Shown here piece by piece: positions 1 to 5,865 of a DNA stretch of 7,671 bases. The position numbers and the translations under genes were made by a program. The DNA comes from a candidate division CSSED10-310 bacterium (GTDB lineage: Bacteria > CSSED10-310 > JAFGDC01), in assembly GCA_016932295.1 (NCBI GenBank), contig JAFGDC010000181.1, forward strand, positions 1 through 7,671, read 5' to 3'. The notes below the pieces were generated by a model. It was not told the DNA's origin. It saw nothing but the letters and a program-made list of their open reading frames with translations, and did not search any database. How positions within the stretch are numbered: position 1 is the stretch's first letter; every line of letters starts with the position of its first letter.

Positions 1-63
1 ATGACAAGACGCGGTGAGTAGAGAGGAGGTAGTGTCCTTATGAGGGAGTGAACCGACAGTAGT

Positions 64-84
64 GGTGTGCCGGGGTAACGCACC
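64..84 (+). other. Hairpin 1 of an abutting pair
   Basis: GGTGTG (64-69) pairs with CGCACC (79-84), giving six base pairs including one G-U wobble and a nine-base loop. It ends exactly where the next hairpin begins, so the two could stack coaxially as one RNA fold. No function is recognised. Confidence 0.5.
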
Positions 85-124
85 GGACTGATCAAACGCG
101 CCATGGGGGCGTGCTGATTGGTCC
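85..124 (+). other. Long imperfect hairpin (16 bp with small internal loop)
   Basis: GGACTGATCA (85-94) pairs with TGATTGGTCC (115-124) over ten base pairs, two of them G-U wobbles. After a small internal loop (AA opposite C), CGCGCC (97-102) pairs with GGCGTG (108-113) around a five-base loop. The G-U pairs favour an RNA role on the + strand over a DNA palindrome. It is followed by TTCTACC, only a weak U-tract, so terminator function for an unseen upstream gene is possible but not compelling. A structured small RNA or the end of a mobile element are other options. Confidence 0.55.
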
Positions 125-144
125 TTCTACCGCCCCGCCTGACC

Positions 145-165
145 GGCGGCACCCGTAAAGCCGCC
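145..165. other. GC-rich perfect hairpin
   Basis: GGCGGC (145-150) and GCCGCC (160-165) form a perfect six-pair stem around a nine-base loop. No T-run follows on either strand, so an intrinsic terminator is not supported. The 5' arm can alternatively pair with CCGCC just upstream (136-140), which would give mutually exclusive folds. Confidence 0.4.
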
Positions 166-216
166 AATGATGGCACACCAAAGCACTGCTCGTCAGACAA
201 ACGCACCTCACCACCA

Positions 217-252
217 AACCACCTCAGGCGTATATCGAAACCAAAGGTGGTT
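217..252. repeat. 8-bp perfect inverted repeat upstream of the promoter
   Basis: AACCACCT (217-224) and AGGTGGTT (245-252) are exact inverted copies separated by 20 bases. The repeat ends 11 bases before the -35 element. The centre-to-centre distance of about 28 bp is close to two and a half helical turns. It could be a binding site for an activator or repressor of the giant gene, or a weak stem with a long loop. The regulator is unknown. Confidence 0.4.
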
Positions 253-263
253 CACCCCCTGCA

Positions 264-291
264 TTGACTTTGAAGGCTCCACGTTTATACT
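264..291 (+). promoter_or_regulatory. Predicted sigma70-type promoter of the giant gene
   Basis: TTGACT (264-269) matches the -35 consensus at five of six bases. TATACT (286-291) matches the -10 consensus TATAAT at five of six. The spacer is 16 bases, close to the 17-base optimum. Transcription should start near 297-299, giving a leader of about 35 bases with the ribosome binding site at 321-325. The placement argues that the in-frame TTG at 264 and ATG at 300 are not the translation start. Confidence 0.7.
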
Positions 292-320
292 TGTATGGGA
301 TGAAAAATGCACTCTTGTCA

Positions 321-325
321 AGGAG
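321..325 (+). promoter_or_regulatory. Shine-Dalgarno site deciding the start at 333
   Basis: AGGAG lies seven bases before the ATG at 333, ideal spacing. The alternative in-frame starts at 264 (TTG) and 300 (ATG) have no such site. Confidence 0.75.
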
Positions 326-332
326 CAATACA

Positions 333-434
333 ATGAACCACAGCGCCTGTTCCGCGCATACTGTTTATTCCATAATCGAGCTTGCGCTGGTCACGATACT
401 GGTCACCTCCGGTGGCCTGGCGACGACCGCGGCC
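333..434 (+). other. N-terminal export signal or membrane segment (prepilin-like spacing)
   Basis: Residues 1-34 have a hydrophobic core (IIELALVTILV, 14-24), then small residues and an Ala-rich stretch (A30, A33, A34) suited to signal peptidase cleavage. The n-region carries histidines but no Lys or Arg, which is unusual for a Sec signal. YSIIEL (12-17) places Glu at the fifth position of a pilin-like N-terminus, but the expected Gly before the cleavage point is Val11. A start at 300 would add basic residues but lacks a ribosome binding site and sits almost on the predicted transcription start. Confidence 0.55.
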
Positions 435-3400
435 GGCGATGAAAACAGTACCCAACGGACGCCTCCGTACCAGCCGTACAATCTTACGCGCCTGGGTTAT
501 CGGGTGACGAATCATCAACCCACGGTCAGTTGGGTGGGTGGTGATCCCGATCCCGGCGATACGGTCACATATCATCTCTACCTCGATCAAGCAGCGACTC
601 CCACCACTGAAATCTGGGTCGGTACGGCGACCAGCACCAATCAACTGGGCAATCTGGTGGACGGACAGCATTACTACTGGCGGCTGCGGCCCCACGATGG
701 GTCACAGTGGGGCAACTATTCCGAGACGGTGGATTTCGCCATGAACGACGATCCTTCCATTCCGACCGTGGTGGTGCCGAACACCGCGTTGAATTGGCAG
801 GGCGGCAACAATTACCAGATAGATTGGTCTGATTCCACAAACAACGACTGGCCTGACCCCGATGATACGATCACCTACCAGTGCTATTTCTCGAGCAACG
901 GTGGAAGTTCATGGAGTCTCTTTTTTACCACCACGTCCCAAACGTATTTTAACTGGGGCACTCCGGGCATCAACTCCAGTCAGTGTCTGATCAAAGTTAC
1001 CGCCAGTGACGGCTCGGAGCAGAGCCAGGATCAGTCGGATGTGTTTTTCACAATCGACAGCACCAATCCGAGTTCCTCTTGCACGTGCGGTGATTTTGCC
1101 AACGATGCCCCCATCGCCGTCGGTTACACCGCCGCGGATGGTTTCGGAACCCTGGATGCGACCCAGTTGTGGTACCGTTTCGATTACGGCGCCTGGACAT
1201 TGTGGCCGGTAACCGGCGCTGGTGCATCCGGTACCATCCTGTTCGGACCACCGCTGGGGGAGGGTTTGTATGAGTTCTTCACCATTGCGTTCGATCTCGC
1301 CGGTAATGAAGAATCAGCCCCGCCTCAGCCGGATGCCGATGTCCTGTACGATGTGACCGATCCCAGTTCCAGCGCTTCCACTTCTCCCTACGTGAACACC
1401 GTGCCGCTTTCCATCGCGTACAACGCCTTCGACTCGCTTTCCGGTATCGACCAGGTAGAACTGTGGTTTCGGTACGAGAGTGGCTCATGGACCAATTCCG
1501 GGCTGACCGCCACCAGCTCCGGCGGCTTCTTCACCTTCAATCCGCCGTTTGGCGACGGCGGATATGATTTTTATACCCGGGCGGTGGACTTCGCGGGTAA
1601 TGAGGAAAACAGTCCCGGCCTTCCGGACACGGGTACGGTTCTCGACCGGGTAGCGCCCACTTCCGCGATTTCTCCGGCGCCGACCGCGTATACCAATGAT
1701 TCCGAAGTGATGCTTCATTTCGTCGCTTCCGACGGATCAGGCAGCGGTATAGACGTCACGACGCTGTGGCATAAAATAGGTGCCGCTGGTACCTGGGGAG
1801 ACTCCGGACTCATTCCCCTGTCCGGCACCTCCGGAAATCATACCTATGTGTTCGGATCGGGCGAGGGCTCCTATTTCTTCGCCTCGCGAACCATTGACAA
1901 CGCCGGCAACGAGGAGATTGAGCCGACCGGAAGCGGTGATGGACAGACGATCTATGACATCACGATTCCGAATTCCACGGCCTCCGTTGCCGCTTACAGT
2001 AGCGAGGCTCCATTGCTGGTGAACTGGACCGCCTCCGATGCATTGAGCGGCCCTGCCAGCACCAGACTCTATTACAAGTTCACTCAGACCGGGACATGGC
2101 TGCAGTCGGGATTGGATCCTCAGACGGGAACATCCGGAGTGTTTGAATTCACGCCTTCGAATGAGGGTCGGTATTACTTCGGCACGCGCTGCGTCGACCA
2201 GGCCGGCAACGAGGAGCCGGTACCCGCCGGAAACGGCGACACAAACTGCATGTACGATGCGACGCCGCCTTCCTCGTCCGCCTCGTCGCCGACCTATGCC
2301 ACGGTTCTGCCGGTCATGGTGGACTTCACCGCCAGCGATTCGGCCAGTGGCATCGACCAGGTGACCTTGTGGGCCAAGCCTGCGGGTGGTGGTTGGCAAA
2401 GCACCGGCCTCAGTCTTTCCGGAACGGCCGGCACCTTCGAATACTCCCCTGCAGGACAGGGCCTGTTCTACCTCGCCACCGTTGCCACGGACATGGCGGG
2501 CAACACGGAAGAAACGCCGGTTGGCAATGGCGACGACAGCACCACGGTCGATACTCAGGCGCCGGTCTCGCAGGCGAGTTCACCTCCGTACCAGGGCAGC
2601 GGATCGATCAGCGTGGAGTGGACCGCCAGCGATGTCGGGAGCGGCATCGCCCAGGTGTCACTCTGGGTGAAGTACCAGAACAGCTCATGGGGAATCTCCG
2701 GTCTGCCGATCCAGACCGGCTCGTCGGGCACCTTCGTTTATACAATCTCCCAGGGTGACGGGTCATACTGCTTCGCCACCGTCGCGGTCGATCAGGCCGG
2801 CAACCAGGAGGCCGCGCCAAGCGGCACCGGCGACACCTGCACCATTTTCGATACGCATTCGCCCTCCGCCGAAATGTTGGCGCTTCCCGCGATAATCTAC
2901 AGCAACCTCTACACCATGCACTACGAATTCGAGGATTACTCGCCGGGCAGTGGCCTGGCGGGGGTCGATGTGTTCTACAAGAAGGACGCCGGGACCTGGC
3001 AGCTCTATGTCACCGATGCGCCGGTGGACGGCGACTTCCAATTCGACTTTGAAACGACGGGCGGCGAGGGATTCTATGAGTTCGAGGTGGTGGCTCATGA
3101 TAACGCCGGCAACGACGAAGCCTTCCATGGGGTGGCGGAAGCATTCACCGTGAAGGAACCGGAGCGCCTGGTGGATGTGATCGTCACGCCGGCCGGCGGC
3201 AGCCTGCATCCAGGCGCGGTGGTGACGGTGGAAATCGGACTGGATACCGAACTTGCCACCCAGCTCACCTATATCGACGCCTATTTCTTCTATGATCCAG
3301 AGGTGTTCCATGTGCCCGGGATACAGGATCTGATAACCCTGCAGGACAATGATGAACCGTGGCTTGAAGACGATGTTGACGTCGACTGGGACGACGACGG

Positions 3401-5777
3401 GCTGGATATGGATCATGTTCAGTTCCACAAGAGCGGCGCGTACGGGATAACCATCAACGGCGAACGGAGCATGTATCTGCTGGAGCTGGTGGTGCGTTGC
3501 GATGCACCACAAACCGGCCCGGCTGCCTGTGGTGCCGCCGAAGAATACGTGCAGATCATGACCGATCTGGGTGAAGATGTCACCGGCGCCGCGCACGTGG
3601 CTTCCTTCACCCTGACCGCCAACCAAGCGCCCAGCGATCCGGTGCTGAGTCAATCGGCCGGGCAATGGGGCGGGTGGCTCAATGTCATTCCGAACCTGCT
3701 GGTCACCTGCTCCGATCCCAACGGCGACTCGTTCCGCCCGACATACATAGTGGATTCCGGGTTTCCCGTGCAGGGTGACTGGATCGCCAGCGGCGCCACC
3801 GCATCCTATCAACCGGCCGGATTGACGGAGGGGTCTCACACCTGGAGTGCGTATGCCGAGGATCGCTGCCTGATGACCGACACCATTCAGGCCAACGATG
3901 GAAATCCGGCGTTTCGCCTGGATGTGACGGATCCCGGTCCGGTGATCGGTCTCCAGGTCTCCCCGGCCGGATGGACGGCGGTGGACGAGTTTACTCTGAA
4001 CTGGTCCAATCCCGCGGATCTGAGCGGTATCGCCGCTGCCTATTACAAGCTGGACGCAGCGCCGACAAATGACACGGACGGCACCAGGGTGGCGGGACCG
4101 GACATCGGGGAGATCAGCGGCGTGACCGTCGGAGTGGAGGGAGAACATCCATGCCATGTCTGGATCGAAGATCTGGCTGGAAACCTTGATTACCTGGCGG
4201 CGGAGGAGGTGATGCTCCGCCTGGACGGTTCGGTGCCGCAGGTCGCGTTCGCCAATATCAATGATGGGGTCTACCTGAACGACCTTTCTTATGTCATCAC
4301 CGGTACGGCTGAGGACGGCGGTTCCGGCGTGTCGCAGGTGGAGTTCAGCCTGGAAAATGGTGTGTGGCTATCAGTGACCGGAACCGAAACCTGGGAGTAC
4401 CATGGCGGCTTCCCGGCGGAAGGCGACTACCAGGTGCAGGCTCGGGCCGAGGATGTGGCCTCCAACAGCGGCGTTTCACCGGTTCTGACAGTGCACATGG
4501 ACTTGACGGCGCCGGTCTCGATGATTACATCGCCTCCCAACGGATACATCACCAATGATGAAAACATCCAGGTGCAGGGTACGGCTCAGGATGCCGGCGG
4601 AGTCGCCCAGGTGCTGCTCAGCACCGATGGCGGCGCAACCTATGCGACAGCGACCGGCACCGGCTCCTGGACCTTCGCGATGACTTCCCCGCCCAGCGGT
4701 TCCTACCAATTGGTGAGCAAGGCTCTGGATATGGCGGGCAACGAAGAGATGCCGTCAACCACCACCACCATCGTGGTCGACCGCGATGCCCCGTTGTCCT
4801 CCATAAGCTATCCCACGGAAGGCGCTGTGCTCACCTCGCCGCACGTGACGATCACCGGCACCGCATGGGACGATCTGGCCGGAGTGAATTCGGTCGAGGT
4901 CACCACGGATGCCGGTGTGCACTGGGATACCGCCGCCGGTGCCGGAACCTGGAGTTACGAATGGAGCGTGCCGGCGGACGGGGAATACCAACTGGCGAGC
5001 CGCGCCATCGATGCGGCCGGCAATATTCAGAGTGTGACGCAGTTCCTGAGTGTCAGCATCGATACCCGCGCGCCTGCGGTATTGATCGGCGGCTACTGGA
5101 GTTCCAAGATCACGGCCTCGGGCGGTGGTGACCTGGTGCTGCTGGTCTATATCGCCGATCCTGACGTGGCATCCGTTGAGGTGATGGTCGGCGATACGCC
5201 CACCGGGCTATTGTTGACCGATGACGGCATCGGCGGCGATTGGAACGCCGGCGATCAGATCTACACGCTGGCGCTGCCGATTCCACCGGGCATGGCTCCC
5301 GGCGACTATCTCATCCAGGTGGCGGCGATGGATACCGCCGGCAACCTGGCGGAGTGGCCCCATCTGCATGTCGCGGAGGGAACCTACGGCATGCCGCCGG
5401 CCCCACCGGACGTGGAGGAACGCTTCGCCACCGCTGTTCAGGCTACCCTGGAGACCCGCTCCGCACCGCCTCGACAGGACATGCCCCTGGTCTATCTCGG
5501 CGGTTATTGGGAAACAGTTATCACTTCCCAGGCGGGTGGTGAATTGGACCTGTGGGCTTATGCACCGGACACGGACGCAACGGGCATCGCCTCGGTGGAA
5601 CTCTATTTCGGCGCGCAACCGACTGGAATGTATATTCCTCCCGCCGGTGGCGGCCTTTTCCGGCTCACCATGGAGTTACCCGCTGAAATACCGGCCGGTG
5701 ATTACCTGCTGGAGTTGAGAGCTATCGATACAACGGGACGGCAAAGCGGGTTGTGGCCTTATCTGAACATATATTGA
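333..5777 (+). CDS. Giant secreted multidomain Ig/FN3-repeat protein with cohesin-like domain
   Basis: This gene encodes 1814 residues with no recognisable enzyme domain, so a structural, adhesive or binding role outside the cytoplasm is inferred. The start at 333 is chosen for its Shine-Dalgarno site and the promoter just upstream. Domains in order are: hydrophobic export segment (residues 14-30); FN3-like (about 50-136, with DPDPGDTVTY and YYWRLRPHDG); a second FN3-like (about 143-246); seven Ig-like repeats (247-944); cohesin-like (946-1097); Ig/FN3-like (about 1098-1202); an FN3-like unit with SPAGWT and WIEDLAGN (1203-1302); three Ig-like repeats (1303-1581); and two copies of a C-terminal GGYW domain (1582-1680 and 1717-1814). 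After the signal, 12 of 13 cysteines fall as pairs within single domains, as expected for an oxidised, exported protein. No LPXTG, PEP-CTERM or obvious C-terminal membrane anchor is seen. The gene has its own promoter and may be co-transcribed with the downstream radical SAM genes. The specific function is unknown. Confidence 0.93.
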   Translation: MNHSACSAHTVYSIIELALVTILVTSGGLATTAAGDENSTQRTPPYQPYNLTRLGYRVTNHQPTVSWVGGDPDPGDTVTYHLYLDQAATPTTEIWVGTATSTNQLGNLVDGQHYYWRLRPHDGSQWGNYSETVDFAMNDDPSIPTVVVPNTALNWQGGNNYQIDWSDSTNNDWPDPDDTITYQCYFSSNGGSSWSLFFTTTSQTYFNWGTPGINSSQCLIKVTASDGSEQSQDQSDVFFTIDSTNPSSSCTCGDFANDAPIAVGYTAADGFGTLDATQLWYRFDYGAWTLWPVTGAGASGTILFGPPLGEGLYEFFTIAFDLAGNEESAPPQPDADVLYDVTDPSSSASTSPYVNTVPLSIAYNAFDSLSGIDQVELWFRYESGSWTNSGLTATSSGGFFTFNPPFGDGGYDFYTRAVDFAGNEENSPGLPDTGTVLDRVAPTSAISPAPTAYTNDSEVMLHFVASDGSGSGIDVTTLWHKIGAAGTWGDSGLIPLSGTSGNHTYVFGSGEGSYFFASRTIDNAGNEEIEPTGSGDGQTIYDITIPNSTASVAAYSSEAPLLVNWTASDALSGPASTRLYYKFTQTGTWLQSGLDPQTGTSGVFEFTPSNEGRYYFGTRCVDQAGNEEPVPAGNGDTNCMYDATPPSSSASSPTYATVLPVMVDFTASDSASGIDQVTLWAKPAGGGWQSTGLSLSGTAGTFEYSPAGQGLFYLATVATDMAGNTEETPVGNGDDSTTVDTQAPVSQASSPPYQGSGSISVEWTASDVGSGIAQVSLWVKYQNSSWGISGLPIQTGSSGTFVYTISQGDGSYCFATVAVDQAGNQEAAPSGTGDTCTIFDTHSPSAEMLALPAIIYSNLYTMHYEFEDYSPGSGLAGVDVFYKKDAGTWQLYVTDAPVDGDFQFDFETTGGEGFYEFEVVAHDNAGNDEAFHGVAEAFTVKEPERLVDVIVTPAGGSLHPGAVVTVEIGLDTELATQLTYIDAYFFYDPEVFHVPGIQDLITLQDNDEPWLEDDVDVDWDDDGLDMDHVQFHKSGAYGITINGERSMYLLELVVRCDAPQTGPAACGAAEEYVQIMTDLGEDVTGAAHVASFTLTANQAPSDPVLSQSAGQWGGWLNVIPNLLVTCSDPNGDSFRPTYIVDSGFPVQGDWIASGATASYQPAGLTEGSHTWSAYAEDRCLMTDTIQANDGNPAFRLDVTDPGPVIGLQVSPAGWTAVDEFTLNWSNPADLSGIAAAYYKLDAAPTNDTDGTRVAGPDIGEISGVTVGVEGEHPCHVWIEDLAGNLDYLAAEEVMLRLDGSVPQVAFANINDGVYLNDLSYVITGTAEDGGSGVSQVEFSLENGVWLSVTGTETWEYHGGFPAEGDYQVQARAEDVASNSGVSPVLTVHMDLTAPVSMITSPPNGYITNDENIQVQGTAQDAGGVAQVLLSTDGGATYATATGTGSWTFAMTSPPSGSYQLVSKALDMAGNEEMPSTTTTIVVDRDAPLSSISYPTEGAVLTSPHVTITGTAWDDLAGVNSVEVTTDAGVHWDTAAGAGTWSYEWSVPADGEYQLASRAIDAAGNIQSVTQFLSVSIDTRAPAVLIGGYWSSKITASGGGDLVLLVYIADPDVASVEVMVGDTPTGLLLTDDGIGGDWNAGDQIYTLALPIPPGMAPGDYLIQVAAMDTAGNLAEWPHLHVAEGTYGMPPAPPDVEERFATAVQATLETRSAPPRQDMPLVYLGGYWETVITSQAGGELDLWAYAPDTDATGIASVELYFGAQPTGMYIPPAGGGLFRLTMELPAEIPAGDYLLELRAIDTTGRQSGLWPYLNIY
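1071..3164 (+). repeat. Seven tandem Ig-like protein repeats of about 100 residues
   Basis: These are protein-level repeats at residues 247-944. The Ala of the AGN motif falls at residues 323, 421, 524, 624, 722, 822 and 925, so the period is 98-103 residues. Each unit follows one pattern: a Ser-rich start after a D-x-x-P linker, a hydrophobic strand, A-S-D or similar, an S-G-I-D-type turn, LW or LY strand, GxW, a Gly/Thr turn, F-x-F, a GxYxF strand, D-x-A-G-N-E-E, and a closing strand. This matches bacterial Ig-like beta-sandwich units common in large surface proteins. The seventh unit (845-944) is the most divergent. The copies differ at DNA level, so the expansion is old. Confidence 0.85.
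3168..3623 (+). other. Cohesin-like domain with Asp-rich loop
   Basis: Residues 946-1097 break the Ig repeat pattern. The opening strands (VDVIVTPAGG, then HPGAVVTVEIGL) and the IDAYFFYDPEVF segment resemble cohesin-type or carbohydrate-binding-type beta-sandwiches. The length of about 150 residues suits cohesin. An acidic stretch (residues 1013-1027, D-x-D-x-D type) could bind calcium. Two cysteines (C1056 and C1066) could form a local disulfide. The cohesin assignment rests on pattern alone, and no dockerin module was seen in the window. Confidence 0.5.
4239..5075 (+). repeat. Three tandem Ig-like repeats of a second subtype
   Basis: Residues 1303-1394, 1395-1487 and 1488-1581 form three units of about 93 residues. 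Each has an opening P-x-x-G-x-x-x-x-x segment, an I-x-G-T-A strand, an S-V/Q-V-x-x-S/T strand, a T-x-x-W-x-Y/F strand, a G-x-Y-Q-L/V strand, A-x-D-x-A-G/S-N and a D-x-x-A-P linker. They are shorter than the seven upstream repeats and carry the ITGTA-type strand typical of bacterial Ig-like domains in large adhesin-like proteins. They contain no cysteines. Confidence 0.8.
5076..5777 (+). repeat. Duplicated C-terminal GGYW / WPxL domain
   Basis: Two copies of an unfamiliar domain close the protein: residues 1582-1680 and 1717-1814, joined by a Pro- and charge-rich linker. Shared positions include GGYW (1586-1589 and 1723-1726), IT-x-x-x-GG-x-L, SVE, PTG, GDYL, A-x-DT-x-G and WP-x-L near the end. 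The first copy contains DDGIGGDWNAGD (1630-1641), an acidic loop of the kind found in extracellular repeats; the second copy lacks it. Strict C-terminal position and duplication suggest a cell-surface attachment, partner-recognition or sorting role, but this is inference. Confidence 0.7.
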
Positions 5778-5865
5778 GTCCCGGGCGTCGCGGCATCCGG
5801 CGGTGCGCGTTGATGATCACACGGCGGCTCCTGACGGTCACCAGGTTCATACCGGGGGACGATTG
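5778..5865. other. 88-nt gap between the giant gene and the radical SAM gene
   Basis: No stem followed by a T-run and no paired -35/-10 elements are evident, so read-through from the giant gene is plausible. An in-frame GTG at 5803 could extend the downstream protein by 21 residues, but the better ribosome binding site and the paralogue alignment favour 5866. Confidence 0.5.
5854..5859 (+). promoter_or_regulatory. Shine-Dalgarno site deciding the start at 5866
   Basis: GGGGGA lies six bases before the ATG at 5866. It supports this start over the GTG at 5803, which has no comparable site. A TTG at 5863 is also in frame but is less likely. Confidence 0.6.

Larger units (their letters stand above)
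1..332. other. Non-coding leader region upstream of the giant gene
   Basis: I see no convincing gene here. Only very short reading frames touch the left edge, for example a + frame that stops at 19-21. A 91-codon frame starts at 167 but has no Shine-Dalgarno site and overlaps the start of the large gene in another frame. The region holds two back-to-back hairpins (64-124), a GC-rich hairpin (145-165), an inverted repeat (217-252), a promoter (264-291) and a ribosome binding site (321-325). The left part could be the 3' end of an upstream unit or a structured RNA. No tRNA, rRNA, SRP, RNase P or tmRNA signature was recognised. Confidence 0.7.

Noticed and set aside
1..104. Minus-strand frame from an ATG at 104, open to the left edge
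   Set aside because: Only 34 codons are visible, there is no ribosome binding site, it overlaps the hairpins at 64-124, and the translation shows no recognisable domain.
85..124. Intrinsic terminator
   Set aside because: The stem is strong but the following TTCTACC is a poor U-tract, so it is listed only as a hairpin.
264..332. Extension of the giant protein to the TTG at 264 or the ATG at 300
   Set aside because: The TTG is the first codon-sized piece of the -35 element, and the ATG at 300 lies at the predicted transcription start with no ribosome binding site. The ATG at 333 has AGGAG at ideal spacing.
167..442. 91-codon + frame
   Set aside because: It has no Shine-Dalgarno site, an unconvincing composition, and overlaps the promoter and the start of the giant gene in another frame.
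1737..2399. 220-codon minus-strand frame inside the repeat region
   Set aside because: It is an antisense shadow of the Ig repeats, with a Gly/Arg-rich translation and no domain.
1071..3164. DNA-level tandem repeat or CRISPR-like array
   Set aside because: The periodicity is at protein level, about 300 bp per unit with diverged bases, and there are no short identical repeats with spacers.
2763..4157. 464-codon minus-strand frame opposite the giant gene
   Set aside because: Long antisense frames are common opposite GC-rich genes. The translation has no recognisable domain, and the + strand here clearly encodes Ig and cohesin-like units.
5803..5865. GTG start adding 21 residues to the first radical SAM protein
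   Set aside because: It has no ribosome binding site, and the added residues do not align with the paralogue's N-terminus. The ATG at 5866 has GGGGGA six bases upstream.
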